Notes under the pieces: generated by a model
The model's database searches: none
The model's input: the letters and a program-made list of their open reading frames with translations, nothing else
What the model was told of the DNA's origin: nothing
Program-made: the position numbers and the translations under genes
Part shown: positions 1-6,429 of the stretch, one piece after another
Layout of the letters: each line of letters opens with the position of its first letter
Position numbering within the stretch: the first letter of the stretch is position 1
Assembly (NCBI GenBank): GCA_029560455.1
Contig: JAKQKW010000182.1
Coordinates: 1-6,551 of the forward strand
From: Candidatus Rifleibacteriota bacterium
Lineage (GTDB): Bacteria; Riflebacteria; Ozemobacteria; Ozemobacterales; Ozemobacteraceae
Length of the DNA stretch: 6,551 nucleotides
Direction of reading: 5' to 3'

Positions 1-2206
1 GGGTCACATTACCCTTGAGATGAATGTGAGCGGCAGCAACGATGATGCCGCGACCCATAACATGCAGATCACTATCAATCCAGAGATTATCGTTGACGAA
101 AGTTATACCGTCGCAGATGAAGGTCTTTTTGCCGTTGTATTCGATGCAGCGGTTGTCGAGATCACGGTTGAATTCGAGCGAAGATGGGTAGAAGTAGCTG
201 GCCTTCTTCAGATACTGGGTCGGGGAATAAATATTCGCCGGCAGATTGCCCGGATCATTAGGGCTCCATGCTGATTTAGCCTCGTCATCACTCTTGTATG
301 GAGGAAAACCGCAGAAACCGTAAGGTTCTTTCTGAGCCTTTGCCCAGAACCATGGCACCGGGATCTCGAGACCGAGAAAACCGATAATCGGAATTGGCGG
401 AATCAGAATCTTGACCAGCAGCAGGCGGATGTGGGTATAAACTTTTTTCAGATAGCCCTCGACCCGCAATGAAAAAGGAAACTCAAGATGAAAGTTTCCA
501 AAAAGCATGGTTCTGGCGAATCTTGGCGGAATGGGCAACCAGTAACCGCCCATACTGCCAGGCTCTCCGCCGCCAAAATAGCCCCAGTCAAAAGGTTCTC
601 CCTTGTCCCAGAAGTTGTAATAAACGCTTTTGATTCCGGGAATAACGTTGTGCTCCTGGTCACTTGAGCCAGACGGATGATCCCCACAGCAGGAAGCTTT
701 GGAATCATCCTTGTGCGGCAGCAGCAACGCCACGATTTCCATTTTTTTAAGGTTAGCCGGGTCAAGTGAAAGTTCCGGGAACATGGTGATTTTAAGCAGC
801 ATTTCTTTGGTGCCGTTAACGCGCACCAGGCCAGGCAACTGCACTTTGCGAAACAGATCCTTGATTTCGAACTTGAAGATGTTCTGAATTGAATCCCAGA
901 TAGCCTGAAGTGAAGGCATGTTGTGAATAACGATATCGCCGGTTCCCTCGTTCCATTTTATCTCGTCGTCACCCTGCCATTTATCGCTGTTTTCGAGAGC
1001 CTTTTCATATAGCAGCTTTGAATTAGCCACAAAAAATGTATAGTCAGAGGCGATTGGCTGCACATCGGCGACCCTGAATTCACGATGCACCACCAGTTTC
1101 TTTTTAATCGTGGTGCCTGATGGGTAACTCGGTGAATACTCGACTTCGGCGATTACTTCGAAAAAGCCCTGCTTTTCTACGGTTACATCCCATGAGACAT
1201 TGCCGGCAAAGGCACGCAGAAACGGCGGCAGGCAGTTCTGAATCGCGTCTTCGATACGTTTGTTGATCTTGTCGAAGTCAATATTGAACTGAAAAGCGCC
1301 ACCAAAAATCTTTTTGGCGAGGGCCTGGGGAGTAAGCTGAATCTTTTCCTGAATTTTGGCAAATACCTTGTCAAGCAGCGGTTGCAGCAGGTAACCGATC
1401 GGAACCGGAGCGCCCTGAACCATGATTGTCCAGTTCTGGACATTGGGGGCCTTCAACAGTGGCTTGTTGGGCAGAAACTTCAGCAGATCGATGTTTGGCA
1501 TCTGCGGTGGCCCGCCGTCAGAATCACCAGTAGGGTCTTTACCTATACCTGAAACGACATCAGCAGCACCAATCTTCAGTTTGTCATAAATAGAACCGAG
1601 AAAACCTGTTACCTTACGCAACGGCACTTCGACGCCACCGACAACATAATCGGGGTTATCGGCAAGAATCCCAAAGGCTTTTTTGATGCGGGCGGTGCAG
1701 GTAACGCGCACCCGGCCGCCAAGCGCATCGAACATGCCTTTCAGAGGCGCGAGAGGCGCTTTCGGGTCAGGCGAAATCGTGTCGTAGATATAAACTATAC
1801 CCTGCTCATAGAGGGGCTTGAAAATCTTGTTGTTGAACAGATCGAGCTGAACATCGATACCGTTTTCCTTGGCGTTTTTGAAACTGACCGGATCAACGTA
1901 GGCGCCGGCAATAGGTGCCGGCAGACGAAAATACATGAACCAGCTTTTAAGAAGCTCGTCTGGTTTTGAAAACAGCTTCCAGAAAGCGTTATAATCATTC
2001 ATGCTGTCTTTGACAATCTTAAAAGTCATGTTGGCGGCAGACTCGGCACATTCTTCGGCCCGCTTTTCGTGACTCGAAAAAACGGTGTTCCATCGGCCAG
2101 AAACGGTCATGCGCGAAATGGTAATGCCAACCAGCACCAGAACGCCAAGAACGCCCAGTGCCATCAGGTATGCCGACCCGCGTTTTTTCAGTTTATTAAA
2201 AAACAA
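1..2206 (-). CDS. Large PilX_N-like (type IV pilin-like) exported protein, 3' end outside window
   Basis: I translated this frame by hand from 2206 to base 2 and found no stop in 735 codons; the gene continues past the left edge. The N-terminus is MFFNKLKKRGSAYLMALG followed by a Val/Leu-rich helix to about residue 30. This is a short basic leader, a Gly10/Ser11 prepilin-peptidase-type site and a hydrophobic stretch, then SRMT and a Glu/Ala-rich segment (KRAEECAESA). PilX_N and GspK proteins have this layout. Position +5 of the mature chain is Met, not the Glu of major pilins. The body has a Gly/Asp/Pro-rich linker near 218-236, a Cys506-Cys507 pair and a hydrophobic Pro-rich segment near 593-621. 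The last visible 40 residues alternate hydrophobic and polar residues with Gly turns (DLHVMGRGIIVAAAHIHLKG), like the start of a beta-helix, a C-terminal type I recall from large PilX_N proteins. The start is TTG: a stop lies in frame at 2231-2233, GGAG is 8 nt upstream, and a later ATG (residue 15) would cut into the helix. Family sure only at the N-terminus; function unknown. Confidence 0.8.
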   Translation of the reverse strand, partial: MFFNKLKKRGSAYLMALGVLGVLVLVGITISRMTVSGRWNTVFSSHEKRAEECAESAANMTFKIVKDSMNDYNAFWKLFSKPDELLKSWFMYFRLPAPIAGAYVDPVSFKNAKENGIDVQLDLFNNKIFKPLYEQGIVYIYDTISPDPKAPLAPLKGMFDALGGRVRVTCTARIKKAFGILADNPDYVVGGVEVPLRKVTGFLGSIYDKLKIGAADVVSGIGKDPTGDSDGGPPQMPNIDLLKFLPNKPLLKAPNVQNWTIMVQGAPVPIGYLLQPLLDKVFAKIQEKIQLTPQALAKKIFGGAFQFNIDFDKINKRIEDAIQNCLPPFLRAFAGNVSWDVTVEKQGFFEVIAEVEYSPSYPSGTTIKKKLVVHREFRVADVQPIASDYTFFVANSKLLYEKALENSDKWQGDDEIKWNEGTGDIVIHNMPSLQAIWDSIQNIFKFEIKDLFRKVQLPGLVRVNGTKEMLLKITMFPELSLDPANLKKMEIVALLLPHKDDSKASCCGDHPSGSSDQEHNVIPGIKSVYYNFWDKGEPFDWGYFGGGEPGSMGGYWLPIPPRFARTMLFGNFHLEFPFSLRVEGYLKKVYTHIRLLLVKILIPPIPIIGFLGLEIPVPWFWAKAQKEPYGFCGFPPYKSDDEAKSAWSPNDPGNLPANIYSPTQYLKKASYFYPSSLEFNRDLDNRCIEYNGKKTFICDGITFVNDNLWIDSDLHVMGRGIIVAAAHIHLKGNVT

Positions 2207-2214
2207 ATCAGATT

Positions 2215-2218
2215 CTCC
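2215..2218 (-). promoter_or_regulatory. Ribosome binding site GGAG that decides a TTG start
   Basis: On the minus strand GGAG lies 8 nt before the TTG at 2206-2204. No ATG or GTG occurs between the in-frame stop at 2231-2233 and the TTG. This spacing, with the basic prepilin-type leader that follows, makes TTG the likely initiation codon. The 56-bp gap between the upstream gene and this start holds no T-run terminator, only a weak 5-bp stem (TCAGT/ACTGA), so read-through from the upstream gene is expected. Confidence 0.6.
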
Positions 2219-2262
2219 GTTTCTGTCAGCTCACGCTCGCCTGCTTCAGTTTCAACTGACTG

Positions 2263-5136
2263 TCACTGCGACTCAAAATACTTACGAAAATTCTCATCCA
2301 TATGTTTCAAAGCTTCGATACTTGATCGCGCCGACTCTTCGCTCTCACCGTCAGCACGCAGCTTTTCCATGATTGCATCAGGGCTGGTGCCGGCAGACAG
2401 GGATTGACTAAGCTCGAGCATTTTGCCGAAAGTCTTGCCGAAATCGGCAAAAGCAGCAATATTTTCATTGCCGGGCATGTTCTTCATTTCTTTTAACAGG
2501 CGGTCCTGCCATTTGACCCAGGCGAGGCGATCCTGCTTCTTTTCAGAAATTTCGACGAGACGCTGCAGAGCGGTCATTTTGCCAAAAGAGTTGAGGTTCT
2601 GATCGTTGGCAGCCTGCTCATAGTAAGATTCGGCCTCTGAAATATTGCCCGCATCCCAGGCACGGGTGGCGTTATGGAAGTTAGAGTTCAGATTGGCAGC
2701 CGCAACCATGCGCTCTTCTTCGGAGGCATTCGGGTTATTTGCCAGCTCGGTCATATACTGCCGGAAATCTTTTTCGTAATTTTCAGCGAAGCTGCTTCTT
2801 TCTGAGGCCCCGTTAGAAATTGCCGCCACATAGGCTTTGCCTGAAAGCAACTCTCGGGCGCCGGTTTTCAGGGTGCCCTGCCAGTCATCGCTGCCAACCT
2901 GTGTCTTTTTATCGGAACTCGGGATTTCGCTGCTTATGAAGCTCACCTTGCTGGTAGTTTCTGTTTTATTGCTGCGCTGCAGTGTCGATACCGGTTCAGA
3001 ACCCCAGAGATACCAGAGAATCGGCGTAAGCAGAACGGCCCCGGTCAGGTATATCCATTTGAATTCAAAAAGATGCAGAAAAAGTCTCTCAACCGGGGTA
3101 TCTTCGGGTGCAACCTCGTTGATTTCGAGATCGTCATCGCCCAGCACCGAATTAAAAGCGTAATCGGCGCGATCCGGGGCTTTTTCTTCCTGGTCAGCCT
3201 TGAAGGCTTCCCAGCATTCCTGTTCGATTTCTTCGGATTTTCGCTGAAAAACATTTTCGGCCGAAATCAGTGATGCACGCCAGATTTCTTCAAAGCCGTG
3301 CTTGAGCTCACCATTCTTGTTATGAGTGAAGGCAAACAGGCGGAACATGCCCTCGCGGGTCGGGTTGGCAGCAACCATATAACCGGCCTGAACCTGCAGC
3401 TCAAGGTTGGCTTCATGCGTCAACATGCGCCAGAGCATCGGCTCAGCAGACGGATAATCGAGAAGCGGCAGCAGCGAGAGACCGATGCGCCTGGTGGCAA
3501 TTACTCCCGAGCGTAACATCGACTGCAGATACTGCACTGCAGCCTCCTTGTCGGCCTTAAGAAAGACTTCCATGGCTGCTGATTTGATACGCGGATCATC
3601 GGCAGCAAGAAACTGGTTCAAAGATGGCAGAATCGCATCCATGTCGATATTGCCGAGGGTTTTAACTGTCTGTGCCACGACCGAAGGATCTTTATCGTTC
3701 AGCAACGCCGCAATGGGCGGGGAATCGATGCGGGTACCAAGCCTGGCGATGGTTTTGAGTACGTCGAGAACGATATTCTTTTTTATTTCAGCCTTGAGAA
3801 GAGCAAAAAGCGTCTGCCTGGCGCTCAGATATGTTTCTGAGGTGCTGATGGCCAGCAAAACCCCACGCTGATCCTTCATAGAAAGGCTCAAAAATTCATC
3901 GTATGCAGGGAACCCGGCAACAACCTTCACCGGAGCGGCTTTCACCTTTTCTTCGGCAAGCAAAGGCTCAATCAGGGCCTTGACTTCGTCTGAAGTCTCG
4001 CTGGCAAAATGCTTTTTCAGAACAGTTTTGATAGATTCATGTTCAGCATAAGGGCTGAGGCGCTCGATCGCCGAGGCCCGCAGTTTGGAATCACGGTTAG
4101 CCAGATCGGCAACGGCACAACGAATGATCTGCTCCGACCTTCTGAAAGCAATACGCTGCTTCAGTTCGAGAATATAATCTTCGACATTTTTTTTGAGGAT
4201 GCCGGCTGCCTGTATCGATTCAATGCTCTGCATCAGAACCAGCTGTAAAATGTGCTTTTTAATCCCTGACGCAAGCATCATGATGTCATAAATCTTGAGC
4301 GGGAACTCTACGGCCGGGTTGAAGGCTGCAACAAAGCCGGCTTTAACCATAAGCAACGGCTGAGTTTCGCGGCCAAGAAACTGCAGAAAAAGATTCTCGA
4401 CCTTGGCAAAATCGATCAACATCAGTTCACGAAGCGCTTTCTGCCGAATCAGAGCATTTTTGTGCAGAAGAAAAACCTGAATATATTTTATCGCTTCGTC
4501 GCAGTCGACCTGGCGCAACAATTGAACCGAGTGCAGCTGCACCCTGAAAGATTTGGAGGTTAAACCAACCCTGACCTGTTTTTTAAAGGCAGCGACATCG
4601 CGCTGCTGCAACATTGAAAGGGCGGCACAGACGACTTCAGGGTCACCTCCGGGCAGCAGCATCGGCACCATTTCGCAATCTGCTTCGCTGCCGAAGCGGC
4701 CAAGAATCGTCAGGCCAGCTTCGATCATTCGCGGGTTCTTTTCGACGGCAAGGCAATCACGCCATTCTTTGAGGATCTCTTCAGATGGGGGACGCCGCAG
4801 CATCTGGGTTACAACCGAAGCTTTAGCCGGTTCGGCACCCGCAAGAAAGTCGGCAATCGTTCGCGGCGTGACTTCGAGCCCCTTCAACTGTCCCTTAAGC
4901 TCAACTCTCGCCTTTTCAAGATTGAGAACCCATGCGGCAAGCTGACGGCAGACACTTGACCCGTCGCGCGAAGACATTTCTTTAACTCTGGCATGCAGTC
5001 CGGCAGGTACACCAGTCGCCACAAGTTCTTCGAGAGCAATCTGGCGCGCCACTTCTTCGTCAGAAGAAAGAGCCAGCTCGATCCAGTCGTTCAAATCAAG
5101 CTTCTGCGGCCACTTTTCAGCAATTTTGTCAGTCAT
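2263..5136 (-). CDS. HEAT-repeat solenoid membrane protein with C-terminal TPR-like domain
   Basis: The product is 957 residues counted from ATG at 5136. There is no signal peptide. Residues about 10-630 are almost entirely helical and built from HEAT-like pairs; the clearest unit, about 474-536, contains LLNDKDPSVVAQTVKTLGNI and FLAADDPRIKSAAMEVFLKA, with the usual DP..V/I..A..LG pattern. An acidic linker (GDDDLEINEV, about 666-675) precedes one transmembrane helix at about 693-711 (KWIYLTGAVLLTPILWYLW). A Ser/Thr/Lys-rich spacer follows, then a helical domain with a TPR-like unit near 826-845 (AWDAGNISEAESYYEQA) and a charged tail ending KYFESQ. I infer a cytoplasmic solenoid and an outside C-terminal domain. 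Such proteins are usually scaffolds without catalytic residues, and I see none. An in-frame TTG five codons upstream (5151) would also open the frame, but ATG has AGGA 6 nt upstream. It leads a probable operon with the PilX_N-like gene 56 bp downstream. No specific family recognised. Confidence 0.88.
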   Translation of the reverse strand: MTDKIAEKWPQKLDLNDWIELALSSDEEVARQIALEELVATGVPAGLHARVKEMSSRDGSSVCRQLAAWVLNLEKARVELKGQLKGLEVTPRTIADFLAGAEPAKASVVTQMLRRPPSEEILKEWRDCLAVEKNPRMIEAGLTILGRFGSEADCEMVPMLLPGGDPEVVCAALSMLQQRDVAAFKKQVRVGLTSKSFRVQLHSVQLLRQVDCDEAIKYIQVFLLHKNALIRQKALRELMLIDFAKVENLFLQFLGRETQPLLMVKAGFVAAFNPAVEFPLKIYDIMMLASGIKKHILQLVLMQSIESIQAAGILKKNVEDYILELKQRIAFRRSEQIIRCAVADLANRDSKLRASAIERLSPYAEHESIKTVLKKHFASETSDEVKALIEPLLAEEKVKAAPVKVVAGFPAYDEFLSLSMKDQRGVLLAISTSETYLSARQTLFALLKAEIKKNIVLDVLKTIARLGTRIDSPPIAALLNDKDPSVVAQTVKTLGNIDMDAILPSLNQFLAADDPRIKSAAMEVFLKADKEAAVQYLQSMLRSGVIATRRIGLSLLPLLDYPSAEPMLWRMLTHEANLELQVQAGYMVAANPTREGMFRLFAFTHNKNGELKHGFEEIWRASLISAENVFQRKSEEIEQECWEAFKADQEEKAPDRADYAFNSVLGDDDLEINEVAPEDTPVERLFLHLFEFKWIYLTGAVLLTPILWYLWGSEPVSTLQRSNKTETTSKVSFISSEIPSSDKKTQVGSDDWQGTLKTGARELLSGKAYVAAISNGASERSSFAENYEKDFRQYMTELANNPNASEEERMVAAANLNSNFHNATRAWDAGNISEAESYYEQAANDQNLNSFGKMTALQRLVEISEKKQDRLAWVKWQDRLLKEMKNMPGNENIAAFADFGKTFGKMLELSQSLSAGTSPDAIMEKLRADGESEESARSSIEALKHMDENFRKYFESQ

Positions 5137-5142
5137 TGATAA

Positions 5143-5146
5143 TCCT
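5143..5146 (-). promoter_or_regulatory. Ribosome binding site AGGA of the HEAT-repeat gene
   Basis: AGGA on the minus strand is 6 nt from the ATG at 5136-5134. The alternative TTG at 5151-5149 lies just upstream of this AGGA and has no purine-rich site at a proper distance of its own. The ATG is therefore the better start. Confidence 0.6.
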
Positions 5147-5173
5147 GGCAAACCTCAATCTATATTCCTGTAC

Positions 5174-5182
5174 AGTATATCA
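5174..5182 (-). promoter_or_regulatory. Candidate extended -10 promoter for the minus-strand operon
   Basis: The minus strand reads TGATATACT, which fits the sigma-70 extended -10 form TGnTATAAT with one mismatch in the hexamer (TATACT). No good -35 box is found 16-18 nt upstream, but extended -10 promoters depend less on one. Transcription would start near 5167 and give a leader of about 30 nt carrying the AGGA site. The inverted-repeat element begins at 5210, just upstream of where RNA polymerase would contact the -35 region. Assigned by eye only. Confidence 0.4.
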
Positions 5183-5209
5183 GACAGAAGAGAGCTATAC
5201 CACGTTTTT

Positions 5210-5523
5210 ACAAACACATGCAGGGTAAACGCAAACTTAATTAACTATAGACGCTGCTTTCGGCAGGTCAGGCGATTGCATAAGCGAGCTTGTCGAGCAC
5301 CCCATAGTTCCCTGCGAACGATGCCACTAAGACCGGACGTTTTGCCTGGAGGGCAAAACGCGGGCGATTGCCGCAGGATGCGGCTTAGAGCCCGTGTTCC
5401 GGTCGTGCGAGCAGAGGGAGCAGATGGAACTATGAGGGTGCGAAGATCGCAGAGCGTTGCAACGACTGACATGCCGTAACACGCTATTGGAAAGAAAAAA
5501 GTTTACGTTTCCCATGTGATTGT
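5210..5523. repeat. Approximately 314-bp imperfect inverted repeat (foldback element)
   Basis: The two halves of this stretch are near reverse complements along most of their length. From the outside in, the pairings are: ACAA 5210-5213 with TTGT 5520-5523; CACATG 5215-5220 with CATGTG 5513-5518; most of 5223-5238 (AAACG, AAACTT) with 5499-5512; CGGCA 5261-5265 with TGCCG 5472-5476; GTCAG 5267-5271 with CTGAC 5466-5470; TTGCA 5276-5280 with TGCAA 5458-5462; and GCACCCCATAGTTCCCTGC 5297-5315 with 5420-5441, 19 pairs with two small bulges. The centre holds a three-way junction listed separately. The element fills most of the divergent intergenic region and overlaps neither flanking gene. Target-site duplications are not evident. 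It could be a MITE-like foldback repeat or a structured RNA gene; the sequence of one copy cannot decide. Short arginine-rich open frames crossing it look like by-products of its G+C-rich hairpins. Confidence 0.8.
5331..5404 (+). other. Three-way junction core with two GGA-loop hairpins
   Basis: The closing stem GACCGGA 5331-5337 pairs with TCCGGTC 5398-5404 (7 bp). Directly next to it is a perfect 9-bp hairpin, CGTTTTGCC 5338-5346 with GGCAAAACG 5352-5360 and loop TGGAG. Directly after that comes a second hairpin: CGGGC 5361-5365 with GCCCG 5390-5394, a small internal loop, then GCCGCA 5370-5375 with TGCGGC 5379-5384 around the loop GGA. Only TGT (5395-5397) is unpaired at the junction, so the helices abut almost without linkers, as in compact structured RNAs. 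Read on the plus strand both apical loops show GGA, and the second reads CAGGATG, close to the consensus bound by CsrA/RsmA. Plus-strand orientation and RNA function are inference; no good promoter or T-run terminator was found for such an RNA. Confidence 0.65.
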
Positions 5524-5590
5524 CTGCTGCAATTTTAAGGATTTATGGAATTTTCTCCGCCGCCTGTATTAAAATACCCTTAAACTCTGA

Positions 5591-5597
5591 AAGTGAG
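5591..5597 (+). promoter_or_regulatory. Weak ribosome binding site for the PuuD-family gene
   Basis: AAGTGAG lies 6 nt before the ATG at 5604 and resembles AAGGAG with one interruption. It supports ATG 5604, where a typical signal peptide begins. The frame is open upstream to 5520, but those codons contain no signal-like sequence and overlap the end of the inverted repeat. Confidence 0.45.
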
Positions 5598-5603
5598 CTT
5601 TTC

Positions 5604-6398
5604 ATGAAACGTCTTGCAATCATCATGTCTCTTGTGCTTTGCTTTGCGTGCCTGACAGCGTCAGCCGAGACGCAGAATCGCCCCTTGATCGGTATCACGC
5701 CCTCTTTTGCCAGTAACTCGATTCAGCTCAATTACGATTATGTTGCGGCAATAAACGAAAATGGCGGCCTCGCAATCATACTGCCACCGACAAGCAGCGA
5801 TGAAATTATCGAAAGCTATGTAAAAATGCTCGATGCGGCAGTCTTCTCTGGCGGGCCGGATATCCCGCCTGAATTTTACGGCCAGCTGCCTCACCCGACC
5901 ACCCAGCCAATGGAATCGCTGCGTTTCGAATTCGAAAAACGTTTTATCAGAGCCTTCATAGATTCAGGCAAGCCGGTTTTTGGCATCTGTCTCGGCATGC
6001 AGTTCAGCAATACCGTTTATGGCGGCAGCATGCTTCAGGATATTCCATCCATGGTCGGAAAAACTGTCAGACACAGAAACGGCGAAATGTACACCAACTT
6101 TCATCAGGTCGGTCTGGCTAAGGGAAGCAGGCTGGCCTCGATTCTGGGTCGCTCGACTGTTTCTGTCATTTCCCGCCACCATCAGGCTCTCGAAAGAATT
6201 GCCGAACCCTTCTTCGTTGTAGCCAGAAGCAGTGACGGCATCGTCGAGGCCATAGAAAGACGCGACGGTAACTTTGGCCTGTTTGTACAGTGGCACCCAG
6301 AAAGTCATAAAGATGCAGATCCAGACCACCGCAACCGTTTATTCTCAGCTCTGGTTGAGGCAAGCCGGGCAGTAAAAGAAAGCAAAACCCGGGATTGA
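5604..6398 (+). CDS. Exported PuuD-like gamma-glutamyl hydrolase (peptidase C26 / class I glutamine amidotransferase-like)
   Basis: The product is 264 residues. Residues 1-21 form a Sec signal peptide (MKRLAIIMSL start, Leu/Cys-rich core, ASA before Glu22); Cys13 and Cys16 lack a lipobox context, so signal peptidase I cleavage is likely. The mature chain follows the PuuD/C26 pattern: RPLIGITPS near 26-34, VFSGGPDIPPEFYG at 80-93, the nucleophile elbow FGICLGMQ with Cys129, YGGSMLQDI at 139-147, SRHHQAL at 190-196, and FVQWHPE with His231 and Glu233 completing the triad. Family members hydrolyse gamma-glutamyl amide bonds, for example gamma-glutamyl-GABA in putrescine breakdown, and E. coli PuuD is a cytoplasmic enzyme of similar size. 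Here the signal peptide places it in the periplasm, so the substrate is more likely an extracytoplasmic gamma-glutamyl compound; this is inference. No synthetase domain or other puu gene is visible nearby. It is probably co-transcribed with the gene starting at 6430. Family call sure, substrate unknown. Confidence 0.92.
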   Translation: MKRLAIIMSLVLCFACLTASAETQNRPLIGITPSFASNSIQLNYDYVAAINENGGLAIILPPTSSDEIIESYVKMLDAAVFSGGPDIPPEFYGQLPHPTTQPMESLRFEFEKRFIRAFIDSGKPVFGICLGMQFSNTVYGGSMLQDIPSMVGKTVRHRNGEMYTNFHQVGLAKGSRLASILGRSTVSVISRHHQALERIAEPFFVVARSSDGIVEAIERRDGNFGLFVQWHPESHKDADPDHRNRLFSALVEASRAVKESKTRD

Positions 6399-6429
6399 AG
6401 TTTAAACAGCAACGGATCGGAATAAAAAT

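Noticed and set aside
2069..2407. Plus-strand open frames at 2069-2407 and 2085-2372 spanning the gap between the two minus-strand genes
   Set aside because: They overlap both minus-strand genes, show low-complexity Arg/Asn/Ser content, and look like antisense shadows.
5196..5208. Possible plus-strand -10 (TATACC at 5196-5201) that would start transcription at the left end of the inverted repeat
   Set aside because: The position is suggestive for an RNA gene, but the -35 region is poor and one weak hexamer is not enough support.
5338..5394. Intrinsic terminator made of the two hairpins
   Set aside because: Neither hairpin is followed by a T-run on either strand; one is followed directly by another stem, so Rho-independent termination is unlikely.
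5126..5479. Plus-strand open frame of 117 codons, and minus-strand frames at 5245-5472 and 5327-5515, inside the divergent intergenic region
   Set aside because: They lie across the inverted repeat, are rich in Arg/Cys/Ser as expected from hairpin sequence read as codons, have no convincing ribosome binding site, and the 117-codon frame begins inside the HEAT-repeat gene.
5488..5512. Short hairpin GGAAA/TTTCC at the right end of the intergenic region
   Set aside because: It has only five weak A-T-rich pairs around a 14-nt loop, and the same bases pair better with the left arm of the long inverted repeat.
5210..5523. Integron attC site or integron cassette boundary
   Set aside because: The element is an imperfect palindrome but far longer than attC sites, and I find no paired RYYYAAC / GTTRRRY core boxes at its ends.
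5542..5575. Possible plus-strand promoter with TAAAAT at 5570-5575 upstream of the PuuD-like gene
   Set aside because: The hexamer is a fair -10 match, but no -35-like box occurs 16-18 nt upstream and the TGn extension is not in register, so it was not listed as a feature.
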